A stretch of DNA of 64,000 nt from Treponema sp. (GTDB lineage: Bacteria; Spirochaetota; Spirochaetia; Treponematales; Treponemataceae), in NCBI GenBank assembly GCA_018384055.1, contig JAHAZL010000056.1:3496-67495 (forward strand), written 5' to 3'. Position numbers and translations under genes: made by a program. The notes beneath the pieces are model-generated. The model did no database searches and was not told the origin of the DNA. It saw only the letters and a list, made by a program, of their open reading frames with translations. This document shows positions 44,796-52,905 of this stretch, in pieces. Numbering within the stretch: the stretch's first letter is position 1; each line of letters begins with the position of its first letter.

Positions 44796-45833
44796 TCAAG
44801 ACTTTTGCTTGAGTTCCAGTTCAAGGCTGTAATTGAACATTGCCCTTGCATTTTTTCCCGAAGGTTCTTCAGAAAACTTCCAGTCCTTTATCTGCGCCTT
44901 TATTTCAGTCTGTATTTCGACAGGAATCAAAGAACCAGGACTTATCTGAATTTCCACAACAGGAACTGTACCGTCAGCCCTTACAGTAAAGGAAATGGTA
45001 ACAGACCTTGTGGCATCAACCAGCATTGCATTTTCTTCGGAAATGGATATGGACGGACTTTTAGGATACAGAAGCTGCCTTGCACTGCCGTCCGACATTT
45101 TCATTGAAACTACGCCATTGCTTCTAAAAGCCTGAAGGCTGGTTTTGCTCTTAACTCCATCGGTAACCGTTGATGAAAAAACGGTGTTCTTGATGTCGTC
45201 AAGGGCGCTTGCAGTAGAAGCCGAAACAGAATTGTCATCTGAACTCGAAGAAGAGGAACTTGAGGCCGAAGATCTCTGGGATCCTGAACTTGCAGAACTA
45301 CCGCTCAATGAACTTTTTGGAACGGCCACATTTTTTGAAGATGGTGATTCCTTTGCCTGAACAGGCGAATTGTCGTCTGCAAAAAGGCTTTCGTCGAATT
45401 CAACATCCTTCTTTTTGACTGAATTATTCTCCGACATAAGCTCTTCAATGCTTTTCTTTATTTTAGGCTCTTCGAATTTCTGTCTGGAATTGTCCGAATT
45501 TGCCTTGTCTTGTACTGGTTCTGCCTTCTTTTGTGTATTTTCAATCCTTTTTTCAGCCGTTTTCACCTGCTTTTGGGATTCTTGCTTGTCTTCGTTCCTT
45601 TTTTCCAGCCTTTCAGAAGTTTCTTTCTGTGCTTTTACGGGTTCACCCTTTGGAGAAAATGCAATCTTTTCCTTTGCAACCGGAACACTATCAAGGCGAA
45701 TTGAAAGCTCCTGATACTTAGAGTTGGAATCAATCCTTATTACAAGGCAAAGAATGACAAGAAAGAGAAGAAATGCCGCAGTAACCTGAAGGGCAAAATG
45801 CCTGCCCTTTGCCTCAATTTCATTGAAATTCAT
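44796..45833 (-). CDS. TonB-like energy-transducing protein
   Basis: The 345-residue protein has one N-terminal membrane helix (FALQVTAAFLLFLVILCLVIRI), a long charged and serine-rich periplasmic spacer (about 40-235, with a run of eight serines), and a C-terminal beta-alpha-beta domain in which SVTISFTVRADGTVPVVEIQISPGS and AQIKDWKF match the TonB C-terminal pattern. TonB links the ExbB-ExbD motor to outer-membrane proteins. The spacer is lysine/glutamate/serine-rich and short of the usual proline-lysine repeats. Its ATG overlaps exbD by four bases, supporting the assignment. A TolA-like role is the alternative. Confidence 0.85.
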   Translation of the reverse strand: MNFNEIEAKGRHFALQVTAAFLLFLVILCLVIRIDSNSKYQELSIRLDSVPVAKEKIAFSPKGEPVKAQKETSERLEKRNEDKQESQKQVKTAEKRIENTQKKAEPVQDKANSDNSRQKFEEPKIKKSIEELMSENNSVKKKDVEFDESLFADDNSPVQAKESPSSKNVAVPKSSLSGSSASSGSQRSSASSSSSSSSDDNSVSASTASALDDIKNTVFSSTVTDGVKSKTSLQAFRSNGVVSMKMSDGSARQLLYPKSPSISISEENAMLVDATRSVTISFTVRADGTVPVVEIQISPGSLIPVEIQTEIKAQIKDWKFSEEPSGKNARAMFNYSLELELKQKS

Positions 45834-46246
45834 TTTTTTCCTGTAGTTCTGAGACTTACGGCACTGAAACCGCTATACCTTATGACATCAAAGAGAGCAA
45901 CAATCTTGCCGTTTGCAACGCTTGAATCAGCCTGAATAGAAACGGGGAACTCATTTCGGGGTCTGTCCCCTGTGTCAAATTCCTTGAGGATTTTCTCAAG
46001 TTCCTTCATTGAAACCTTGTCTTCATTACAGTAAAGGGTTCCGTCTTCCTTTGCAGTAATGGTAATGCTGCTTGTTTCAACCCCCCGGGATGTAGAACTT
46101 TCAGGAAGATTTACATTTATTGCAGGAAGAACAGAAAAAGTTGTAGAAACAAGAAAAAAAAGGATGAGCTGGAAAATAACATCCAGCATTGGAGAAAGGT
46201 CTACCCCCCCAACACTGCCTTTATTTCTTCTGCCTGAAATTTTCAT
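45830..46246 (-). CDS. exbD: ExbD/TolR-family motor protein with a repeat sequence inside the gene
   Basis: The 138-residue protein has the N-terminal stretch VDLSPMLDVIFQLILFFLVSTTF with the conserved membrane aspartate, and a periplasmic domain (INVNLPESSTSRGV, IQADSSVANGKIVALFDVIRYSGF). With ExbB it forms the proton-driven motor. Codons for EFDTGDRPRNEF (about residues 90-101) are encoded by the sequence of a dispersed genomic repeat (45958-45982), which probably added or replaced residues in a loop. It follows exbB by three bases and overlaps the TonB-like gene. Confidence 0.92.
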   Translation of the reverse strand: MKISGRRNKGSVGGVDLSPMLDVIFQLILFFLVSTTFSVLPAINVNLPESSTSRGVETSSITITAKEDGTLYCNEDKVSMKELEKILKEFDTGDRPRNEFPVSIQADSSVANGKIVALFDVIRYSGFSAVSLRTTGKK

Positions 46247-46249
46247 TTA

Positions 46250-46861
46250 TCAAAGCTCCTTTCCTGTAAGGCGGAACACAACTCTGGTAACAGTAAGCTC
46301 CATTCTCTTGATGCTGTGGTTTACAAGGGAATTGAAATAGCTGTGGAAGATGATAGCAGGAATTGCAACAACAAGGCCTGCAACTGTAGTTACAAGGGCT
46401 TCACCGATGGAAGAAGCAAGCAATGCAGGATCTCCCATGGTTCCGCCATTGCCAAGAACACCAAAAGCCTTGATGTTTCCAGTTACTGTACCCAAAAGTC
46501 CAAGAAGGGTCGCTACATTTGAAATTGTACCGAGGGCAGAAAGGAGATGTTCAAAACGAGGGACAGCAAGATCCATCTTGGTCTGAACATATTCCTTAAG
46601 ATCTTCCTCTTTAAGCCCCCTGCAATTGATGGCATCCTTAACGACTGAGGCACAGGGAGTCCCTGCATTATTGCAGATGTTCTCTGCTACGGCATAGTTT
46701 CCGTTTCTAAGGGCCTGATCAATATCTTCGGAAAAAGTCTCTTCCCTTTTTTTTACAGTAAAGAAATAGTGAAGTCTTTCCGCAACAATAAAAACAACGA
46801 GCAAACCACAAGCAATAATCGGAATCATAAGTATTCCGCCGTTTTTCAATATCTGAAACAT
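46250..46861 (-). CDS. exbB: ExbB/TolQ/MotA-family proton channel protein
   Basis: The 203-residue protein has three membrane segments: GGILMIPIIACGLLVVFIVAE at the N-terminus, then ALGTISNVATLLGLLGTVTG and GEALVTTVAGLVVAIPAIIFHSY, which carry the family GTVxG and T/A-rich helix motifs. It pairs with ExbD to use the proton gradient. It is 23 bases after the beta-barrel gene and three bases before exbD. ExbB and TolQ cannot be told apart by eye; a TonB-like gene next to it favours ExbB. Confidence 0.93.
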   Translation of the reverse strand: MFQILKNGGILMIPIIACGLLVVFIVAERLHYFFTVKKREETFSEDIDQALRNGNYAVAENICNNAGTPCASVVKDAINCRGLKEEDLKEYVQTKMDLAVPRFEHLLSALGTISNVATLLGLLGTVTGNIKAFGVLGNGGTMGDPALLASSIGEALVTTVAGLVVAIPAIIFHSYFNSLVNHSIKRMELTVTRVVFRLTGKEL

Positions 46862-46884
46862 AAAAACCTCTTTGTAGCTACTCT

Positions 46885-48525
46885 TTAAAAGAAAAAGCGT
46901 GACAGGAAAGTTACACTTCCAGCCCTTACAAGATAGCCTGATTCAACATATTCCCTATCCTTTCTTGAAAAAAGTTTGATGGCATCTTCCATTTCAAGAG
47001 AAAGCCTCATTGACTTCTTGATGTTCAGGTAAATATTCCCGCGAAGATTTGGACACTTGTCGCTCTTTGTATCAATGGATTCAACTACACCTGCAGAAAA
47101 TCCCCATCTTTCGAATTCATCATCATAGGCAATGGAACCTTCAACGGAATGCCTGTATTCATTTGAAGGAACGTGTTTCCAGTGAGCCCTCCATCCTCCA
47201 CGCAAAGTAAAGATGCCGTATTTTACAGTAAGGCCATTGTCTGTAGTAAAGAGAATTCTGTCATAGGGCTTAAATCCAAACACGCCACAAGGTTTCCTTG
47301 TTGAATAGTCACCTTCCCAGGCATAGTTGTCAAAGGCTGTTTTTTTGAATTCTATACCGCTGTTAAGAGTAATGGAATCAAAAAGAGGAATTACAATCTT
47401 TGAATTTGCAAACCAGTCTGAAGATTCCTTTGTAAGGCTTGTCATCTGAGCAAACTTGTATTTTCTTTCAAGAACAGAAAACTGCTCGTGATTTGTTTCA
47501 AGACCACCGTTTAAACCGATGACAAGTTTGCGTCCGTTGCTAAGTGGAGTCCTGACTTCTGCACCAGTACTGAATGAAGGAACGACATTTCTTTCATATC
47601 CGATTTCTGTTCCTCCTGCAATGCCACCGCGAAGAAAAGCCGTAACCAAGTCGCTTTCATAACCTGTAAAAAGGGTTGCATCACCACGGAAAATTTCGTC
47701 CGTTATGACTTCATCGTGTTTGCCGATGAAAGTTTCAAGCTGAAAATTGCACTCAAGGCCTGCAGAAAATCCCTTGTTGTACCATGAGAAAACAAATCCA
47801 GGATCCGTATAGAAAACATTTACGTTTTTTTCCTGCTTAAGAAAATTTCCGTCATTGATGATTCCAGAATAACGGTTGTACCAGTAGGCTTCGGATTCTG
47901 AATAAAATTCAAAACCAGAATCGCCAAAGTAATGGTCAAAAAGAAAAACTCCGGAAACTTTCTGCGAGTTCATGTCATAGAAGTAAGCATTCAAGCCCTG
48001 AAGACCAGTACAACACCTGTCGTACCTTCCGCCAATGGTCAAATCAGATTCAATGGCATGAAAGGATTTTTCCGCATAGAGTTTTGTACCGTTGTCAAAG
48101 TAACCGTCACCTGCAGTATGCTTTCCATAACCGTTTCTGCTGAAATGAGAAAATTCAATTCTGAAAGGATCAGTATTTGAATCCTTGAATACGGAAAAGT
48201 CCCCTATAAAGTCTCCAGGGAAACCTCCGCCAACCAACCCTTGAGCATACACGTTTTTGTTTTCACCAGTAAAGAAATTTGCTTCAGGTTCTGCACCGTC
48301 ATCATAGACAATGTGTTCTCCAGGAAGTTTTGGCATGATGTTCTTTTCTTCACCTGCAGAAGGAACAACCTTTGAAAAGTCAGGAACAGCATCACGACCG
48401 GCAACAATTGTATCTCCAGACACAGTTGTTGTCATTTCCGGAAGCTGAATTTTTTCATCCTCATTATTCTGTGCAAAACAAAGGGCTGCACAGAAGGCAA
48501 ACATTACAACAAATAATTTTTTCAT
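46885..48525 (-). CDS. Probable outer-membrane beta-barrel with a TonB-box-like N-terminus
   Basis: The 546-residue protein has a signal peptide (KLFVVMFAFCAALCFAQ). The mature N-terminus contains KIQLPEMTTTVSGDTIVAG, which resembles a TonB box, then a proline-rich stretch to about residue 90. From about 95 to the end it is rich in aromatic and glycine residues in alternating strands (FRIEFSHFSRNG, YAEKSFHAIESDLTIGGRY) and ends with SRFFF, a terminal phenylalanine typical of BAM-assembled barrels. A full plug domain of TonB-dependent receptors seems missing, since only about 75 residues precede the barrel. It lies directly upstream of exbB, so it is the likely client of the motor. Substrate unknown. 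Confidence 0.8.
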   Translation of the reverse strand: MKKLFVVMFAFCAALCFAQNNEDEKIQLPEMTTTVSGDTIVAGRDAVPDFSKVVPSAGEEKNIMPKLPGEHIVYDDGAEPEANFFTGENKNVYAQGLVGGGFPGDFIGDFSVFKDSNTDPFRIEFSHFSRNGYGKHTAGDGYFDNGTKLYAEKSFHAIESDLTIGGRYDRCCTGLQGLNAYFYDMNSQKVSGVFLFDHYFGDSGFEFYSESEAYWYNRYSGIINDGNFLKQEKNVNVFYTDPGFVFSWYNKGFSAGLECNFQLETFIGKHDEVITDEIFRGDATLFTGYESDLVTAFLRGGIAGGTEIGYERNVVPSFSTGAEVRTPLSNGRKLVIGLNGGLETNHEQFSVLERKYKFAQMTSLTKESSDWFANSKIVIPLFDSITLNSGIEFKKTAFDNYAWEGDYSTRKPCGVFGFKPYDRILFTTDNGLTVKYGIFTLRGGWRAHWKHVPSNEYRHSVEGSIAYDDEFERWGFSAGVVESIDTKSDKCPNLRGNIYLNIKKSMRLSLEMEDAIKLFSRKDREYVESGYLVRAGSVTFLSRFFF

Positions 48526-48528
48526 ACA

Positions 48529-51438
48529 CTACCTTTTCAAGAATTCTCGGACACTTTTTGCATGGACAGTATCCGGATACAGTTCAATTAAGTTTTCCGC
48601 AACGTTCTTTGCATCACCTTTCTTTCCTGCAGCATCAAAAGTTTCTGCCGCACCGTAAAGTGCTCTGGATGCAAGTTCATTGCTTCCACCCATGCGGGAA
48701 TACTTTGCAGCAGCAAGAAAATACCCGGCAGATGAAAGGCAATCATTATCGTGCCTTTTCCCTTCTGCAAGAATAACGGCGTTTTTAGCAGCATAAAGGC
48801 ACTCTGCATCTATGTTGCCACTTTTTGTCTGTTCTGCATAAATTCTTTCGGAAATCGAAAGGGCTGCATCAGAATATTTTTCTGCATTCCAGATGAATTC
48901 TGCAAGTTCAGTACCGGCAATGCGACCTTCCCTTGTCTTATGTTTCCCGAGGGACTCATACTTTTTTGAAAGTATAATCTTCTTAGGATCATTTCCCGAT
49001 TCAGCAAGAACCTTAAGAGATTCCATTTCTTTTCTTGCATGACTCTTCTGCTCTTCGTTTAAAGCAGAATCCAGCATCTTTTTGCAGATTTCCAAAGCCT
49101 TAGGATAATTTCCGTCTTCCCTGTACAGTCCAACAAGATTTTTTGAAGCAGCATAGGCAAAAGAAGATTTCGGATATTCCAAAAGAAGAAGTTCATAGGA
49201 AAGCATAGCCATCCTTGAATCTCCTATTTTCCTCTGACTGTCTCCACAATAAAAAAGCGCTCCTTCATAATAATTTCCCTTTGGATAATTTTTTTTATAG
49301 TCTTCAAAACGAAGGATCGCTTCCCTGAATTTTTCATTTGAATAAAACAACTCTGCCCTTCGATAGTAACTTTCCTCTGCATATTTAGAAGAAGAAAATC
49401 TAGTTCCTATCTCCTTGAAAAGCCTGTCACTTTCATTAATTTTTCCGGCGCGGGAATAAAGCAAAGCAGTTTCATACCTGCAGTAAATTCCAAAATCACT
49501 AGAAGCTTTTACATAAGGAGAAAGGACTGAGATGGCTTTATCCAAATTGCCAGAGTCAGCATAGACAGATGAGGCAAGCAATGTTGCACTTTCTTTTTCC
49601 CCGTCGGATCTTGCCAGGTTGACTGCAAGGGAAGATTGTTCAAGAGCTTTCTTAAAGTCACCTGCAGAAATGAAAGAATTTGCACAAACAATTGCTGCAC
49701 TATAGCAAAGGGAATGGCCTGGAAAAAGGCTGCTGAAATTTTCAAGAGTATCGAATGCCGAAGTTTTTCCAAGTTTATACTGGCAGTATCCTAGATAAAA
49801 AACAGCATATCCTCTGTTGGTCTTTGCATTTGTCATAAGGTATTCAGAAAACAGATTTTCTGCATTTTTCCATTCCTTCAAATTGAAACAGGAAAGGGCC
49901 GCAATGTATTTTCCTTCAACTGAATTTGACCTGAGGCCTTCCTTCTTACTTAAAGCAAGATAACCGCAGGAAAAAAGAACTTTTGCATAGTCAGTAATTT
50001 CATCACCGGCAAGATTGAGGCTTCCGTAAATTTCCATAGCCTTCTTTTCTCTTCCGGACATGGCATAGCAACGGGCAAGAAGTTTTTGTTTTCCATCATA
50101 GAAAGATTCTCCTTTTTTAAAGATAACTTTCCCTGATTCAAGGATATTTTCCGCCTCATTTATTTTCCCGCAGTTTAGAAGTCCCATGGCATAGTAATAG
50201 GCAGACTTTCGGCAAAGGTTTACATCATCGGATACTTTTGTTTTTTCGTAGGCATTCTTTCCATGGTTACAACAGTTTGACCAGTCTCCTATAAAGGCAT
50301 ACTGTTCTGCAAAAGCCGCTTCGTAATCTGCATAGAGTTCATTGCTTTCCTCAAGTTTCCCCACCAATTCAAGGGGATTGCCACTAACCCTTGCACGGTA
50401 AAGGGAAATCAAGGACGCATACCGTTTTTCCCCATCGTACTTTTCCGCTCTATTGAAATAAGAAAGGGCATTTTCATAATCCCCGTTTTCAAAACAATCA
50501 GTGGCAACTCGAGTCCAGAATTCTGCCAGAAGTTCAGGATTTGAAGAAAATTTTTCTGAAAGTCTTTCAAAAACCTGAGCAGAATTTTTACCCGTCTGCT
50601 TTTCGTAGGATGAAGAAATTCTATAGGCAGTTCTGAAGCCTTCTGTTGAAACACTTACATCAGTACTGTCGAAGGCTTTGGTACAGCAAGTCCATGCATT
50701 TCTATAATCATTCTTGCCTTCATAGGCTTTCGATGCCAGCAAGGAAAGTTCAGCATATAGATTAGAAAGAGGCTGCCCCTTCATCTCAGGCGTTTTTTTA
50801 TACAGAGAAATGAGTGCGTCATATTTCTTTTCATAAAGGTAGCTTTCAAAAAGCATGACAAAGGAATCCGAATAGGAATCCACTGGATAACTGCCACCTC
50901 TGGAAACTACGGATTCAAAAACAGGAATGCATTTTCCGTATTCTTCAGAAATGAAATAGATTTCTCCAGCATAATAAACCGCCATATTGTAATAATGCTC
51001 GGACTTCTTTGAGATTTTTTTTGATCTGGATATTTTGCAGCATTTATAAAATGCAGCCAAAGCATCCGAATTTTTCTTTAGGGCTAGCTTTGACCTTCCA
51101 AGCCAATAGAAGGACATGACCTGAACATCCACATCATCACTACCAGATGCTCTTGATAACACAGGTTCCGCTTCAGAATTTCTTCCGAGAAAACAAAGGC
51201 TTTCACCTTTATATAAAAGTGCCTTGTAGTAGTAGATTGAATCTGGATGATTTTGAACAAGAGTGTCTGCGTGTTCAATTACGGAAGGATAAGCGGCTCC
51301 TGAATATGCAGTAACGATTTCTGAAAAAATCCAGGAGTCACCGGACGCTGAATCTGCAGGCCCTGCAAAACCAAGAGAGGCTGCAAGAAACACAGCAGAC
51401 ACAGCAACGGTAATTTTTTTTGCTTTATTTTTTTTCAT
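48529..51438 (-). CDS. Large periplasmic tetratricopeptide-repeat protein
   Basis: The 969-residue protein has a signal peptide (KKITVAVSAVFLAASLGFA) and about 20 or more TPR-like helical pairs through the whole length, for example YYKALLYKGESLCFLGRNSE, SFYWLGRSKLALKKNSDAL, YRRAELFYSNEKFREAILRFEDY and YYEGALFYCGDSQRKIGDS. This is the same kind of scaffold as YbgF/CpoB or BamD-like proteins but far longer. It lies three bases upstream of the barrel gene. A role in assembling or coordinating the barrel and TonB complex is inferred from context alone. Confidence 0.85.
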   Translation of the reverse strand: MKKNKAKKITVAVSAVFLAASLGFAGPADSASGDSWIFSEIVTAYSGAAYPSVIEHADTLVQNHPDSIYYYKALLYKGESLCFLGRNSEAEPVLSRASGSDDVDVQVMSFYWLGRSKLALKKNSDALAAFYKCCKISRSKKISKKSEHYYNMAVYYAGEIYFISEEYGKCIPVFESVVSRGGSYPVDSYSDSFVMLFESYLYEKKYDALISLYKKTPEMKGQPLSNLYAELSLLASKAYEGKNDYRNAWTCCTKAFDSTDVSVSTEGFRTAYRISSSYEKQTGKNSAQVFERLSEKFSSNPELLAEFWTRVATDCFENGDYENALSYFNRAEKYDGEKRYASLISLYRARVSGNPLELVGKLEESNELYADYEAAFAEQYAFIGDWSNCCNHGKNAYEKTKVSDDVNLCRKSAYYYAMGLLNCGKINEAENILESGKVIFKKGESFYDGKQKLLARCYAMSGREKKAMEIYGSLNLAGDEITDYAKVLFSCGYLALSKKEGLRSNSVEGKYIAALSCFNLKEWKNAENLFSEYLMTNAKTNRGYAVFYLGYCQYKLGKTSAFDTLENFSSLFPGHSLCYSAAIVCANSFISAGDFKKALEQSSLAVNLARSDGEKESATLLASSVYADSGNLDKAISVLSPYVKASSDFGIYCRYETALLYSRAGKINESDRLFKEIGTRFSSSKYAEESYYRRAELFYSNEKFREAILRFEDYKKNYPKGNYYEGALFYCGDSQRKIGDSRMAMLSYELLLLEYPKSSFAYAASKNLVGLYREDGNYPKALEICKKMLDSALNEEQKSHARKEMESLKVLAESGNDPKKIILSKKYESLGKHKTREGRIAGTELAEFIWNAEKYSDAALSISERIYAEQTKSGNIDAECLYAAKNAVILAEGKRHDNDCLSSAGYFLAAAKYSRMGGSNELASRALYGAAETFDAAGKKGDAKNVAENLIELYPDTVHAKSVREFLKR

Positions 51439-52816
51439 AAGGGAAAAATGCCTCAGTTGCTTTTACTCTTTCGAGATGTACATAAGCTCCGCTGTATTTT
51501 TCAAGGAATTTGTCCATGGAGATTTCTTCACCCTGTTCAAAAATGAAACATCCGAATTTTCCGTTTCTGTCAAAATAAGGGAAGAATACTATACAGTTAT
51601 TGAAAACAAGGTCGTCTGCCTTGATGGCAGATCCCTGCCTAATTGCACCAAGATAGAACCATTCAGGTTCGGTAACGGCAAGGACATAAAGCATTGACTT
51701 CAAGTGGTCTGCCGAATATCCAGTGTTTTTAAGATACCCAGTAGAATTGAGGATTTTACCGTCAACGATTTCTGATGAAAAATAATTGTAGTTTACATCA
51801 AGGCCAGCAGACTTGTAGTCTCCATGCCTGCTTGACCGGATTGAATATGCTTCCGAGGCAAGGTTTCTGCACCAGTCCAAAGTAAATGTAAGGTTCCAGT
51901 CCTGAGACATTACGCCGTTCTTTCCCACAGAATTAAATTCCATTGTAGGAACTGTAAGTTGCTGGATTGCTGTTCCATAGCCGCGGTAAGGCTCAACGAT
52001 ACCGTCAACGATCCACTTGAGGAATCCGGCTCCAGAAAGGAAATGCTTTTTCTTGAGTTCTTCTGCAGAAACAGGATTACCGTATTCATCCATTACAAGA
52101 ATGTCTTTTCCTGTAAAGATGGACTTGAGTTTTCCATGTTCGTCATAGCTTGCATCATCCATAAACGTGAAAGAATCAAGATTATTGCGGATAGTGCCTG
52201 CCATTATGAGTGTATTTGTATACTGATTTTTAAGGACTGTTACCTTGTCCCATGGAAGGGATTTCTTTGTCCAGTTCCTCACTTCATGGAAAGAAGCCGT
52301 ATAAAGCCTGTTGAAAGGAACTCCAACAAGGACGGAACGGGCAGCATAGGATCCGCAGATTATAAGGTCTGCATAAGTCTTGGTTCCTTCCGGTCTGAAC
52401 TGAAGGTAAACATCAGAATCCTGATTGAAATAATATTCTACACGAAGTGGCTTTTCACCCTTGTTCTTGCTGCGATATAAAATCCAGCTGCCTGCAGCTC
52501 CTTTGGGATAAACGGCAGCCCGTACGGTTTTTACAGTATCGCCGTTTATCATGTTGATGTCGATTTCCGAACGGGGAGCAACAACAACGCTAAACTCATC
52601 GTCACTTTCTTCAAGACGTATCTGATAGGTAACGCCAACCCTGTTGTCCTTGAACTGTTCCTTGTAGTTCCTTAATGTATTAAGATCAGGAGTAAGCCAG
52701 GAATTGACTATAGTCCGTCTGATTTCTGCAGAGTCTGGAATATCATAGCTGTTGTAGTCTGCAAAGGCAGAAAATCCAAGGACTATAAAAATAAAATTCA
52801 ACAATAATTTTTTCAT
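51425..52816 (-). CDS. Exported protein of unknown family, first gene of the TonB operon
   Basis: I do not recognise this protein. From ATG 52816 it has 463 residues and a clear signal peptide (KKLLLNFIFIVLGFSAFA). The mature part is beta-rich and aromatic, with VGVTYQIRLEESDDEFSVVVAP, a GSWILYRS stretch and QDWNLTFTLDWCRNLASEAYS, and several HxP-type loops. It has neither a lipobox nor a terminal phenylalanine, so it is likely periplasmic. The frame also opens two codons earlier at 52822. The TPR gene overlaps its end by 14 bases, indicating coupled translation, so it probably works with the TPR, barrel and TonB proteins. Confidence 0.78.
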   Translation of the reverse strand: MKKLLLNFIFIVLGFSAFADYNSYDIPDSAEIRRTIVNSWLTPDLNTLRNYKEQFKDNRVGVTYQIRLEESDDEFSVVVAPRSEIDINMINGDTVKTVRAAVYPKGAAGSWILYRSKNKGEKPLRVEYYFNQDSDVYLQFRPEGTKTYADLIICGSYAARSVLVGVPFNRLYTASFHEVRNWTKKSLPWDKVTVLKNQYTNTLIMAGTIRNNLDSFTFMDDASYDEHGKLKSIFTGKDILVMDEYGNPVSAEELKKKHFLSGAGFLKWIVDGIVEPYRGYGTAIQQLTVPTMEFNSVGKNGVMSQDWNLTFTLDWCRNLASEAYSIRSSRHGDYKSAGLDVNYNYFSSEIVDGKILNSTGYLKNTGYSADHLKSMLYVLAVTEPEWFYLGAIRQGSAIKADDLVFNNCIVFFPYFDRNGKFGCFIFEQGEEISMDKFLEKYSGAYVHLERVKATEAFFPYEKK

Positions 52817-52905
52817 AAGCATTCACTTGATGGAGGCACTGGAAACTCAAGATTACCAGAGCCAGCTTTATTATAATAACAACAGACCAGACAGAAAGTT
52901 TCAGT

